Below, in pieces: positions 37,030 to 49,800 of a stretch of 64,000 nucleotides of DNA. Made by a program: the position numbers and the translations under genes. Source of the stretch: Strix aluco (lineage: Eukaryota; Chordata; Aves; Strigiformes; Strigidae); assembly GCF_031877795.1 (NCBI RefSeq), contig NC_133931.1, forward strand, positions 132,036,621 to 132,100,620. The letters run 5' to 3'. Position 1 is the first letter of the stretch. The number at the start of each line of letters is the position of its first letter. The notes below the pieces were generated by a model. The model did not search any database, was not told the DNA's origin, and saw only the letters and a list, made by a program, of their open reading frames with translations.

Positions 37030-37650
37030 GGATAAATGGTCAGTGAAGTCACTGGAGGATGTATGCTGTGGTCTGTCCTACTCAATGTAGTTGTAAGTGA
37101 TCTAGAGAAGGGAGTAAAAAGCGAGGTGACAAAGTTGGTGACATTACTGTGTTACTCTGAAGTAGTAAAGAAAAGGGGTGACTGCAAGAAACTGCAGAAG
37201 GACCTTGTGATTGACTGTGTAGGCTGTGAGTAGAAAAGGAAAACTGAGTTTTGATAAATGTGAAATGATACGCAAGGGGAAAAATAATCGTAAATTCACA
37301 TATAATTGGATGGGTTTTCAGCTCATCCTATAGATGAAGCCTTAGAATTATGATCTATGAAAATATCACCTCCAATCTCAGTAATGGTCAAAAATTCAAA
37401 TACAATGTTAGAAACTGTAAGATAAGGAATAGAGAACAAAGTAGAAAACCTCACTGTGTCACTGTATAAATCCGTGACTACCGAGTGCACTTCTGGTCCC
37501 GCCATCTCAAAAAGGTTCAGACAAACATATCATGGTTGATCAAAGGTATAAAAGATGATATAATATGTATATATAGTATGGGAGACATTTAAATGAACTA
37601 AATCTTTTTAGCCTGGAAAAGAGGTGATTGAATGAGGACCTGATGAAGGC
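37030..37650 (+). mobile_element. Ancient, highly diverged CR1-like LINE copy
   Basis: The plus-strand frame at 37036-37233 reads LLNVVVSDLEKGVKSEVTKLV, which lines up with the CR1 segment [22 protein letters not shown]. Further along, CACTTCTGGTCCCGCCATCT, then CAAAAAGGTTCAGACAAACAT, corresponds to the CR1 [11 protein letters not shown] region. AGCCTGGAAAAGAGGTGATT then GAATGAGGACCTGATGAAGG corresponds to the [11 protein letters not shown] segment. Divergence is far greater than in the other two copies. It runs in the opposite sense to COL28A1 and ends within about 15 bp of that gene's stop codon. Confidence 0.75.
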
Positions 37651-37664
37651 AACTTACTTATTCA

Positions 37665-37834
37665 TCAGTCAATGCAGGTTTCTCGACATTCTTTTTCTGT
37701 TTCAAATCTATTGTTGGTACCACTACAACCTCCGTACCAGAACTGGCCACAGGAATTGCCATTCTTGTCATAATACCATTTCACCACGTAGTCCCGACAA
37801 TCCCCTGGTTTCATAGGTTCCAAGCACCGTGGAT
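37665..37834 (-). CDS. COL28A1: COL28A1 terminal exon: Kunitz/BPTI domain
   Basis: Beginning at DPRCLE, the exon encodes a complete Kunitz fold with six cysteines spaced 8, 15, 7, 12 and 3 residues apart, exactly as in BPTI. The motifs [16 protein letters not shown] and RFETEKEC are diagnostic. The chain stops (TGA at 37665-37667) three residues after the sixth cysteine. The residue after the second cysteine (P1) is Arg and the next (P1') is Asp. Arg would suit a trypsin-like protease, but Asp at P1' is unusual for an inhibitor. The exon enters in phase 1 after acceptor TTTCAG. Confidence 0.95.
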
Positions 37835-40800
37835 CTGAAAGTATATCATTAAAAGTTAGCTTGGATTCTGGGGATAAGTTGCATTATCTTAGAAATGCCT
37901 CCTTCATAAGACCACCCCCCCTTTTTTTTTCTTTCTTGTAGTGCCTGTGGAAGTATATGTGCCTGTCTAAAATTTGTAGCCAAATTCCATTTCTATTAAT
38001 GAGTTATCTGAATGGGCCTAAACCAAATACAGGATCAATTTGAAATGAGACTGCTTAAATCCTGATGTAAGAACCAAGCTACTATTTAAATACCTAAGCA
38101 AGGGTTGTTTGTCATCTAGGTTTGACAATCTGTCTCTCACTGTGTGTGATGTCTGTAGACAGAGCACCCAGAAAAATAAAGATGATAAAATCTAGTAACT
38201 GTATTGGGGAGGGAGTGTGGTTTGCTTGTTGGGGTTTTTTTGGTGCAGATTTGCTATTCAATGTCTGAGGACTTACCTTTTCGGGTTGTTGCTACTTGTG
38301 TTTGCAACACAGTTAGATGGTGATCTTCAGTAGCAGTTACATTGAACAAAGGGTTGACAACTGGACTCTGAGGTCTGATTTCAGATATGTCATAAAGCGG
38401 GGGAAATTTTGATTCTCTGTGAGCAGAGGTGGTCACAGTAGGATCCTGAGCAGATGGTAGCAGCTCAGTGTATCTGGTCCGTGATGGACTAAGCTGTAAA
38501 AGGAGTCAAAAATCTTATAACTTAAAATTCTGTCTGGGCTCAGATGCCAAGAGAAAAAAATGGAGAGGATTATGTAGGAAACTTTTGCTAAGTAACATAT
38601 GAAAAAATACCATTAACAGCTAGTGGGTTCAGACCTCCTTCTAGTGATTACTCAGTACATGACCATAATTTTCTGACACTGAAAGCTGAATGAAAAGGCA
38701 AGGTAATGCCTTTGATCTAGTCACTAAGCTGAATTCATTCAATTGAAGCAAAATTTCAGTCACCACTTAGTCTGTAATATAAATAAAACAAAAAATGGTA
38801 GGAACTGTGGGGTAAATCAGTGCTTCTTAACATCTAGTACACTCACTGGGAATGATCTGACATCTTCAATCTGTCAAGAAATGGAAAATGGCAGGCAAGA
38901 AGAACATGGTGCTTGTTATTGATAGAAAAACACATGCTCCTCCAAAGATCATTTTAGATGTGAAATCCCTTGAGAACAGCCAAAATTTCCAAAACTTGTG
39001 TTATGGGAACCACATCCCATTAATAAGATGTGTCCTTGCCTGTATCCTGCCAAGTGACAAAGCACCCATTTTTCTCTTTCAAGTAACAGCCAGTTGCTAA
39101 TCATTAGAATTTTAGAGTTTACCTTGATAGAAATGTTAAGAAACCAACCTTGCTCTTCAAATTAAGACTATTATACAAAAGTTTGCTTCTCTAGTGTTTC
39201 AGTATATTCAGGAAGATTTGCAAGGGTCTTAGTATAGTATAGCACAAATGTCTGTGTTAATGCCACACACCCATTATTACCTACTGAGAACAGGAAGGAA
39301 TTTGACATTATTCAGTATCTGCCCATTTACATGCCACTACTGACATGCTCAGTCAGTTTAAGAAAACTCTTCAGAGTCATTGGGACTCTGAAAATTGAAG
39401 TCTAGGTGACATGTAAATGTGTGGACAATTAATCCAGTCCTTTGCATATTGCATTTCTTCTCCAGATTTACAAAAAGGCTGTGTTTATTTCTGATAGTAA
39501 TTCAACAATTTTGAAAATTTAACTCTAACCATGGCCAGCCAGAACCAAGTGTGTGAGCATCTAATCACTTAGAACTAATTCTATCTTTGATCCTTATCAC
39601 ATGCTTTATAAAGTCAGCAACTATAAATCCAGGTTTACATTTATTTTTCTTAATGATACAGAATGTCAAAATTGACCCTCAGCATCACACAGATCTGTCT
39701 GGAGGTATTACAAGCCCCAAACCTCAATCAATCACACTTCTTATTCAAAGAAATTAAGCTGAATTTTGAAAGTGAACTATTTAATTATGAATTACATTAC
39801 ATAAACAATAATCCAAAGGATTAATATTAGCTAATCCATTGACTCCTCCGCAGTAAATCAGTAATATTTAATTAGCTCAAATCTGTATTCAATTCACTCA
39901 ATATTTAAATACCAGTATCATGGTCCCCACTATATCCATTCCATGCAGCTACAGAGGTTTATACATCAAATATTTCAACAGTGTATTCAACAGGTTATAG
40001 GGGCAAGCAACGCTCAGTTTTCGTCATTGTCTGTTTTTAGGCAAAGCAATAAAAACACCCTGGAGAGTTAGTGCTGATATACTGTAAAGGTGACAAATAT
40101 TCTACTCTGATACTAAGACAGTGGCTAAAAAATACCAAAGACCTAAGAAGGGAACTAAGGTGATACACACCCACAGAAAATATTTATCTACTGCATTAAA
40201 ACTCCACTTGTCCTGTCTATCTGTGCAGCAGCACTGTGCTGGAGGGCAGATCCCCAATGCAGGGCAGGAGGAATTTAAAGCTGGAGGAAGAAGAGTAACA
40301 GGAGTGAGGAGTCCTAGAAGTACAGCCCAACGTGGAAAACAAAACAATGCTGAAGTCTCAGTAACACCTGGAAAGTGCGTGACCATGACAAGAAGCATTG
40401 TGCTAACAATCAGCTTGCACATAAATAAATGCCTTATACACTATGTATCTATCTGCCTCAATAGAGACAGATCTGTAAGATTTCTAACTCGCTTCTAAGA
40501 TGAATAAGAACTACAAAAAAAGAGGGCTGTTGGCATTTATTGCAACTAAGAAACAGTATTGCCCTCTTTCTTCTGTAATCTTTTGTTCTCAACAAATAAG
40601 TTCACTCTAGCTGTAAAGGTTTTGTTCAAATCTTTTTTTGTCTAGCCAAATGATACATTATTTGCATATTAAAACACTGGTAAATGGTGAAATAAAGAGT
40701 ATTTGAGTTCAAATAAAGACACACATCTTTTAAAAACATTTGATAGCTGTTACTTCTTTACTTACTGGGTAACCGGTTCCTTCTGTAGGGAGCACATAAA

Positions 40801-43800
40801 TCTCTGAAGTAGTCATTTTAGGTAACTGGCTATTAGTATCTTCACTAGCAATTTCAGATTCTGGACTTGGATATGGAGATAAAACATCTTTTCTGGTGTA
40901 GACTTCAGACACATTCTCGCAGATTTTTGTGATCAGTTTATTTTCAAGGGCTGAAAAGATTAACAAAATGATGAAATATATTAAGGGTAATCAAGAAAAG
41001 TCGTAATGATTCACCACAAGCTTTCAGTGCGATATTAATCCTAAATCTTTAATGACAGTGACTGGTGAAAGACCATCTTCTAAAGTTATGTCAAAATGCA
41101 AATGAGAAGTAATAAAGTAAGGCACTCTCTGAACTATTTGATTTTAAGGCCCTTCTGTTCCTTTAAGAAGAAACAGATAAAAATACCAAGTCCTTTTTTT
41201 AAACAGAAGTCATAGCTCAACAGTGAAGAGAAAAAAGAGTGAAGGCAAGAAAGTTTTTACGTGTAAGAAGGAAAAATTAAAACTGGGTGACACATTCTAC
41301 TTATTTGCATAAAAAAAAAAATAATCAGTGACTGGGAATACTTTTATGTTGAATTCTGGAGCCTGAGCCAGAGTCCTAAATTTAATCCCAGCTGGGACCA
41401 GAACCTTAGCCTGGACTCCCTTCTCACTGTTAACATCTTATAGCCAGACTTAACTCCATCTATAGGCTCAGCATAGCAAAATAAGTTTATACGTAGGAAA
41501 AATATACTTTATAGGGCTAGTCTGTGGTTAGTCTAGATCAAATTTTTTTTTTTTTTTCCCATTTTCCATTAATAGGTTTCCTCTGGATTTTCTCCTGATT
41601 CCAGGTGTGGCCACAGGATTTTCTCAAGCCACAGTTTGAAATATACAATGTACTATCAGACTCTGTTCCCTTGTGTGTTGCTCCACCACTTCTCCTCTAG
41701 AATCAGGATGAAAGTGTAGGTTTCCCTATGGTTTTCAGGAAAAAAAACCCAAAAGAGTGCTTGTAAGAGATGGTGGAGGGACTCCAAGACTGACAAGAGC
41801 CATATGAAATAGAGAGAGGAAGAGACAGAGATGTTGCATCAAGGTGGAAGAAAATCTGCACCTCTCTGGAATGGTTTCAAGCACAAAAGGACTGTGAGGG
41901 AAGGCTGAGGCAAGCTCTCATGAAAGAGGAGTGCCCCAAAGAAGGCCTTGGCTCAGAAAACTGATGTTCATTGTGTTTTATTGTTTCTGCAAGAAGTAAA
42001 AATTTGGTAAAGGTTTCATTTGGCCAAAGAAGAAGAGAAACAGAAGTGCTGCATCCAAAAGAGAAACATAAGTTGCCATTCAGCAGGCTGCCTTGCCTTG
42101 CTCTGGGAAAGGTCAGACTCTCCTATATGCTTATTTCAAGTTTCCTCTTACTGAAATAGTTTCTTTTACCTGAAAGTGTCATGAAGTCATCTATCTGGTA
42201 GACATGTTCTTCATCAGGGTCTGTTGCAATGAGCTCCATTTCTCTCAGAAAATCATCATAATGAGGATCAGTCATTTGAACAATCCCAATGACAAATATC
42301 TCAATATTCGTAGCATGGGCCTCTCTTACTACAGTATTCAGTGGTACTTTATCACGTGTGTCTGCTTGTCCATCTGTTATTACAACAGCCACTTTTCTTA
42401 CTGCTGGGCGTGCTGCCTGAAATAACTGAATGGCTTTTTGGATAGCAGAAGCTGTGTACGTGCCTTCTCCGAAGTAGGGCATTTTATCAATAGCTGATTT
42501 CAGGTGTTCTTTGGTTGTGTATTGCTTCAGAGAAGAAACCAACTCCACTTTATGGCTGAAGTTGATAATGCCAATGCGGGTTCTAACGTGGTTGGCCGAT
42601 ACCTTGTCAATGACTGTTTTCATAAAAGTTTTGATAATATTAAAGTTATCTGGTCCAACACTTTCTGAACTGTCAATGACAAATACTAGTTCCAGTGGTG
42701 TTACTCTGCATCTGATACCACAACCTAGAAGAATAACCATTTCAGACATTTTATGAGAAACCACCTTCATAAAAATGAATTGAACTCATATATCAGATTT
42801 ACAGTCAGTTAAAGCTCAATTAACAAACTAATTTGTAGTTACTGATACTGATAAACAGAAATAGAGCTGGACCAAATTACTTCCAGTATAGCTCTGGCAA
42901 CACAGTGAGCATTGTTTTCACATCGTTGGTATCCTTACACACAAACACACAGAAGACAAATCCATTCAGTCAAAATAAATTAAGTGTTTTATTAGAACTA
43001 CTTTTTTCCCATACTGGAATGCTTACCACATATTTCATTGATGAGTCTGATAACTTCCTCTCTCTGAAAAAGAGTATTAATTAATTTTTTGTGTGTTCTA
43101 ATTTTAAGAATGCTGAAATCTATTTATTTACAAAAATACAGGCAATGTAATGCCCCATAAACAACCTTGTGTAACATCAGATAACCTTTAAATATTTTCC
43201 CCAAATAAACTCCTGTCTTTTAAATTAATTCATGTATGTACTTACCGAAAGACCAGGTTCACCTTTTCTTCCCCAAATTCCCTGAAAACATGTAGAGGGA
43301 GATAATTAACAAAAGCTAAATGTGTCCAATTTCTATTGTGTAAAATTAAGTAATATGAAAAATGTGTTTTACCTTTGGTCCTGGAGGTCCTGGGTCTCCA
43401 ATCTCTCCTTTGGCACCTTTGCTCCCTGGATCACCTTTATCTCCATAGTCTCCCTAATTTAAAACCACCGTATTAAATGGTCAGTAACTCCAGTTTTGTT
43501 GATAGTCAGAGCTGGAGTTATGGTTCAATGAGCTTTTACAATAAATTTTCTGATTTTTTTGTGTGTGTCTGGTTTATCTTGTATGTAGTATGAAGAGAAC
43601 ATCTGAAAGTTGGTTCTCAGAGAAAGCAAGATGGGCAGTAAAAACATCTCTAAGAAATTTCTATTAAAAATTACCTTAATTCAGGAGTGAGGGGTAAAAA
43701 CATCTTTATGCAAATGTCGAGAATATATAATTTTGTACTCTTCTCTGATTTTCTTGAACTCTAAAGCAATGTTTATACTGGACCTATGTTAATTCAGACC

Positions 43801-46800
43801 TACAGAGAGATATAACTGCCTCAGATCAGCCAATGTACTGAAACTCAGACCAGCTTTGTATAGAACACACATGAAAAACTGGGAACTTGCAAAGAACAGA
43901 AAAGGCATGCTTAGACTGTTACATCCATTCAAAAATACATAGTTTCACATGTAGAAGCAATTCTGCACTTTTTTCCTCAAGTGACTAGAACTGATTTCCA
44001 AAAAGAGAAAAGGTTCAATGTTATGCTATTTCAAGAGACAGTTTTCACATAATGTGGGTATGAAACATACTATCAAAAGATTCAGGTTCTAAATTAGACA
44101 TGTCTTCAAGAAGGCAGGACAGATTGTGCAGGACAGATTTTTACTTCTTTCTGGAAGTTACTGACCACCTTACATTTACTTGAAACTTTAAAGCTTAGAA
44201 ATTTATCTAGATTACTGTCCACTTTGATATTATTCCTCATTATTACCCAGCCAATGGAACCACATAGCTACCTCCTGTGTTACAGCGTTCGCTGTGGTGA
44301 TTGCTATCAATTTTAAGGAATCTTTTTCACTCTTTCAGTCTGATTCTGATCTTATTCAAACTGGTATAAACCTAAAAATTGTACATAGCTCCTCACACAG
44401 CATTAAGAAAACCAGTCTCCACTAAGTAAGCTCTTGGAAGACAGTTTCTATTCTATTTCAGAAAATCATAATATCTAGCAAAGGGTATTACTTTCCGTTA
44501 CCTGTCTGTTAATTGAATCTAAACTCATCAAAGTTAATGTCAGAATAAGGGAGAGCAAATATGATCTGCTGACTGCGGTGGTGCTGCTACTCTCTTACAC
44601 ATAAATATACTAAAACCTGATCTCTTTGGTATTTGGCACTTATATGAAATTCCAGCTGAACTAAACCATTCCTTTTCATGTGTGACAAGTCTGCTATATT
44701 AATAGCAAACAGAAAAATTGTGAGTATTTGGAGAGATTTACATTGGGTCATGAAGATTAGTCAGGATACAAGATGAATAGGGAGAACAGTGAAAATATTG
44801 CAATTATTATTATAGTATGTAGCATTTGGCATCTGAGAGAAAATAGAATTAGGAGGCAGAAATTTGAATCTGTGTGAAAGAGCTTGATATTCACTGTTGC
44901 ATAAAAGCTCCAAGCTGCAGTAGCTTGAATACCACAGAATCTGAGAAAGTGCTATATAATGTGAGCTGGGTAGACCATAGTACTACCATGAACATCATTA
45001 GTGCAGGCAACAAATGGCTGGGGCTCTGAACGGGTACTGTCTGCCTCAGGTGACTACAGAGGGGATTGAACTCTTATTTGGGTAACTTCTTACAGTTAGG
45101 GAGCCTGATCTCTCTGCTCTCCCATGAAGACTGTCATGGCTTTTTTTCTCAGGCTTTCCAGAGCCTTCACAATAAATTTAATATTTCAGCTATGTTGTAA
45201 TTATTGCAGGGAGACTGCCCAGCCGGCCCAGGCATATGCTGGGAATCAAAGGCAGTGTACTGTGTAATGCATTTACCTCAATGCTCATTCCGCCTGGGCA
45301 CACAGTTCTTGCTTGTGTATGCACATGTTTGGTCTGCCCATCCACACTGACCATGAACCTCGGTTTTCTTGGGCTAGGCTGCTCCCATCAGAAGCTGCAC
45401 ATTTGAAAATCACTAATAAATAGCCAAAGTATTTAAATTCTCTTTGCACAAAATTTGTTAGATGGGAATAGGTATGTGTAGGAAATTCTTACAATTTTTA
45501 TGTCAACAGGGAAGTTGTTCAGTAAGGAAAGATTCAAGCTTGGGCTTCAATCATTGTAAAAAAAAAAATAGAGTCAAATAAAACAAAGCCCTTAAAAGAC
45601 ATCAGTCAAAAAGCAATTCTTTTTTTTGTCAAAGCCTGGCAAATAAAAGGTTGTTTTGTAATACCTGAAAAATATCTAAGGTAACTGAATACATAATTTG
45701 ACTAAATAGTATTCTCCTGCTAACAGGTATGACCTCATTCTGGATCCTCCTTCAGAGCCTGGTCCTTACTGACAGTTAGGATTTTCAGACTCCAAAGATG
45801 ACAGTAAGTAGTAGGCACTTACCTTGCTAGCTACATAAGGTAATGTCTTTGCCTTCTATTAATCTTCAAAGACCTGTCACACCAAATAACCAATAAAAGA
45901 AGAAAAGGTTATCTTTTTTTCCTTACCACAAACCTAGGATTTACCTTTGGTCCAGGAAGGCCAATTCCCATTGATCCCTTTAGTCCAGGAGAACCTTGAT
46001 ATCCTTTTTCTCCCTGAACAGAATATGGAAAGTAAGTTTAACTGAAAATTAAAGCAAAATCTATGCTGTATCTATTCACTTCATAACATTCTGCATCACA
46101 GAGCAAGCCAGATATTTGTATTATGTGATGAAGCACCTAATTTTAAAGACAGAAGTTGTCTGAAGCTGGAGAAATAAGCAATTTGGTATGATTCAGAACA
46201 CACATGAGGCCTTTATAAAGTATATAATGAAGAACTTATTCCTGATTCCTGAACCAGGTAAAAGACAAAAGTAACCTCACTGAGGCTTGGACAGTTATTA
46301 ATCCAGTCTACAAGCAGGAAAACAAGGTCCAACACAAAGGTTCTCTATAAATACACACCCAGACTCTCTGCTGGGTTGACTTAGTTTTTCTGATCTTAAG
46401 TAAATAAAAAGACATCTCTGCTTTTCACAGTGTGGAGAGCAGAACTTCTGCTGATACTTCAAAAGACAGTATCAGTTCAGCTAAAAAGTTCAAATTTTTT
46501 TATAATGATTGTTACATATGCCCTGCTGCATGAGAGACTTGAAAAGCATGTTCATGCTAGCAGTATGGGCATACAACATGTTATAAAATACGTACAGAAA
46601 ATCCTTCACAGCATCTGGCTTCCAGAAACTTTCCTGCTTTATTTAATAGGGTAACACAAATATTTTTTTCAGATTTACTGTTGTAGACATTTTAAACACA
46701 GCTAGAGATGATTCTATTCCCTGGTACATAAATGCTTCTCCATAGTTCACATTACATACATAATTCACATAACAGCAGTGCCCAGTGCAGGTACCAAAAC

Positions 46801-49800
46801 CATCTCCAGAGAATGTCAATGAGATTGGGAGCAGTCATCACCTGTACCAAACCTAGCCTATGAGATGCAAGTACAACAATAGTTAATTTTTCAGTCAAGA
46901 GCTCTCAGACTGTCCGGCTAAAGCATCTTTTATTAATACTTGTACAGCTGCTCACAAATGGGCCTAAAGGGGTTATATTGCTCATAATGGGCAGAGAAAT
47001 ACAAAAATGTTTCCAAATTTATCAAGACTCCAGCTTTCACCAAAGGCATGCTAATGCAGAAGGACTGACCACTGGCCATTTCTGCTGTGCTGGGTAGTGG
47101 CTTATGGATTTCTGCAAGTGGAGAAGCAGCTGTGGAGTGCACAGCCAAGTCAACATTCTCTTCTCTTCAACATGAGATGCAGCTCCTAGAAGAGGCAGTA
47201 TACTACAAGTCGTGGTCCATGGCTGCCTTTCCCTGTCCAAATTCCAGATTTGACTGAGAATCTGCTGAGATGGGAGCTTCTGCTTGCCCACGTGTGTGTT
47301 GTGGTCTTGCCCTGTGCTAGGCAAAGGCACCCACTGCACTTCACTGTTCACATCTCCACTGCCTTTACAGCCCTGCCCTGTGGGAGCCTCTTGGTCCGCT
47401 AGTCCTAACTCAGGGAGCTAAAATGCTCTGCTTGTCATTGGGATTACCTATCACTGACCTGCTAACCAGCTGCCTCTTGCCTCTGTAAGCAGAACTTCTC
47501 TCACTCCCCCCTCCCCAATTTCTTACAGCAGCAAAAATTCAGACACTGTTATGTAGACTCAGGAGACTGGAAAAGAAACTGTGCTGCACCAAATTACATA
47601 GCGGATTCACTAGGGGAAAAAAAAAAAACAGTTCCCGCAAATAGAAATATTCCTAAAGCAATGGGATGCACAAGGCAATTTATTTTGTGCTGTTGTAGGA
47701 ATACACAGTGACTATTTAATCTAATTTACTTTAAGACACTTTTTAGCAGGATTGTGTTTCCTGGGTCCTTCAAGTAGGTTAGTAATGCAAATGGCTTTTA
47801 AACACAGTGAAACAGCGTGCCAGCTTGATTCGATGCTTACTGCCCAGCACTGGGACTGGCCATCCTTCCTGACTAGGGTCATCACACAGCTTCCTGATTA
47901 ACACCTTTGCACATCTGCAGAGCACATACATATGAACCAGAATTAGGATACGCTGTGTATTCCAGTGGCCCTTCACTAATAATAAATGTCAGATCCGACA
48001 AAACTATAGATTTATTGTGGCCATTTGTTACAGCCCATTTGACATTGTTAGGATGGTGTTCAGGCAATGAAAACTGAATAAGACCTACTGTTCTAAAAAA
48101 ATTCATACCTGTACAGCTGACATTTCTCACTGGCACACATGGGAGTTTTATTCTTTAAAATGTCAACTGCAGAACCAAATGCTGTTTCCTCTATTCATGC
48201 AATCAATCAGCATAAGAAGCACTTATCATAGATACCATAACCGAACATTTAGTAAAACCCAAGAAGTATGCTGTATTGACTTAAAAATATTTATTGCTTT
48301 GCCAGTTCAGTCCACTTCCATAATTAAATTCAAACTTGACCATCAGTCTTATCATAAAAACCAAAGTGGTATGCATGTAAAAATGCAGACCCTTGGATCC
48401 CTGACCCTAATATCCTGCTAGATTACTGATCAATAAGCAGACTTATGTGTAAAAATGTCATTCTATGAATTGAGTGCAGATCTGAGAATGTCTAGACTGT
48501 GGTTTTGAAAGGAAACCAAGCATAAAAAAAGAAGACCTGTGAATGTAGCTATCAACATAAAGTTACTCAAAAACCATCTCATTTTTGACATTCCATTCTT
48601 ACCATACGCAGACTGAGCTATATGTACATATAAAAAAAATACTTGGAGTGATATCGATAGTTCAAATGCAGAAATATAGTAGCTTTAAGCTGATGAAGTG
48701 TGGCCAAAAGGAATGAAGCTTGACATGGCTGTGAAGAGATAGAAGGACAGAAGAGACAAACAGAAGCTCAACAAGCACCAGCATATGGAGGAAACAGGTA
48801 TTATGGGATTGCCAAAGTCATTCAGAAATAAGTTGTTCCAAAGAATTATATAAAAATAATCTTATTTTAAAAAAAGCAGTTGTTAAGGGAAGAAAATTTA
48901 AATGACAAGACTGTATCTACACAACTTGTGGAATGCTGCAGAAACACCACCAGCTGAGTAAGATCCACCGCATCATTAGTTTTGGTTTCAAACCCAAAGA
49001 CAAAGACCCTCCATAAACAGAGCACATGTTACTTTCCTACATGCCTAAATTCCACATCCTTATATTACAAACATGCCTTTGTCTGACAGTGTGTGTCAGT
49101 GGACCATGTTCTTCCACTGGAAAACTTCCATGATGAAACTGAGTTCTCTACACTTCTAAAATACGCTTTGGATACTTATTCACAGCACTGCCAACATAGC
49201 ATCCAAAACTCTGTGTGTAGCTATGTAGAGATAGACAGACAGATAGATAGATAGGTAGACAGATAGATAGACAGACAGACAGATAGATAGATGTATATGT
49301 ACACACTGAGCATATTTTGATTAACCTTCATTTTTTCTCAGGAACAGAAAAAATATTATATACATTTTTTTCATGTATCATCAGATGAACATGGTTGTTG
49401 AAACATTTCTGTTCAGAACAGCAATTGCACTTTTATAAATAACCTCACATACCCATAGAATTAACAGAGATATTTCCTAAGTATTAGATTCTGGAAACAC
49501 ATCAGAAATGTCTTTTAAAGCCAGGCAGGAAATAGTTTTCCTATACCATAAAGCCATACAGAGATGGCAGAAATTTTTCTATTTTCCACAAGAATAGAAC
49601 AAAGAGCCTTCAGAGATTCATCAAATGAAGAAGAGAAAAGAAAATAAGAAGTTCCTTATGCTCTCACATTAAAATATGTAATAGCTTTGTGGTTCCTGAT
49701 AACAGTTAATATAGAAGAAAACTGCAAACAGTTCAGAACTAAAGCTCTAGACAGTCGTGACTCTAATCGTGTATCTAACCTCTGCCTAGGAAACTCCCGA

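Noticed and set aside
37628-37816. Plus-strand 62-codon open frame
   Set aside because: It is the antisense shadow of the COL28A1 Kunitz exon, whose minus-strand reading has all six cysteines and good splice sites.
42204-42756. Plus-strand open frames under the VWA2 exon
   Set aside because: They are antisense shadows of the 555-bp VWA2 exon and show no domain of their own.
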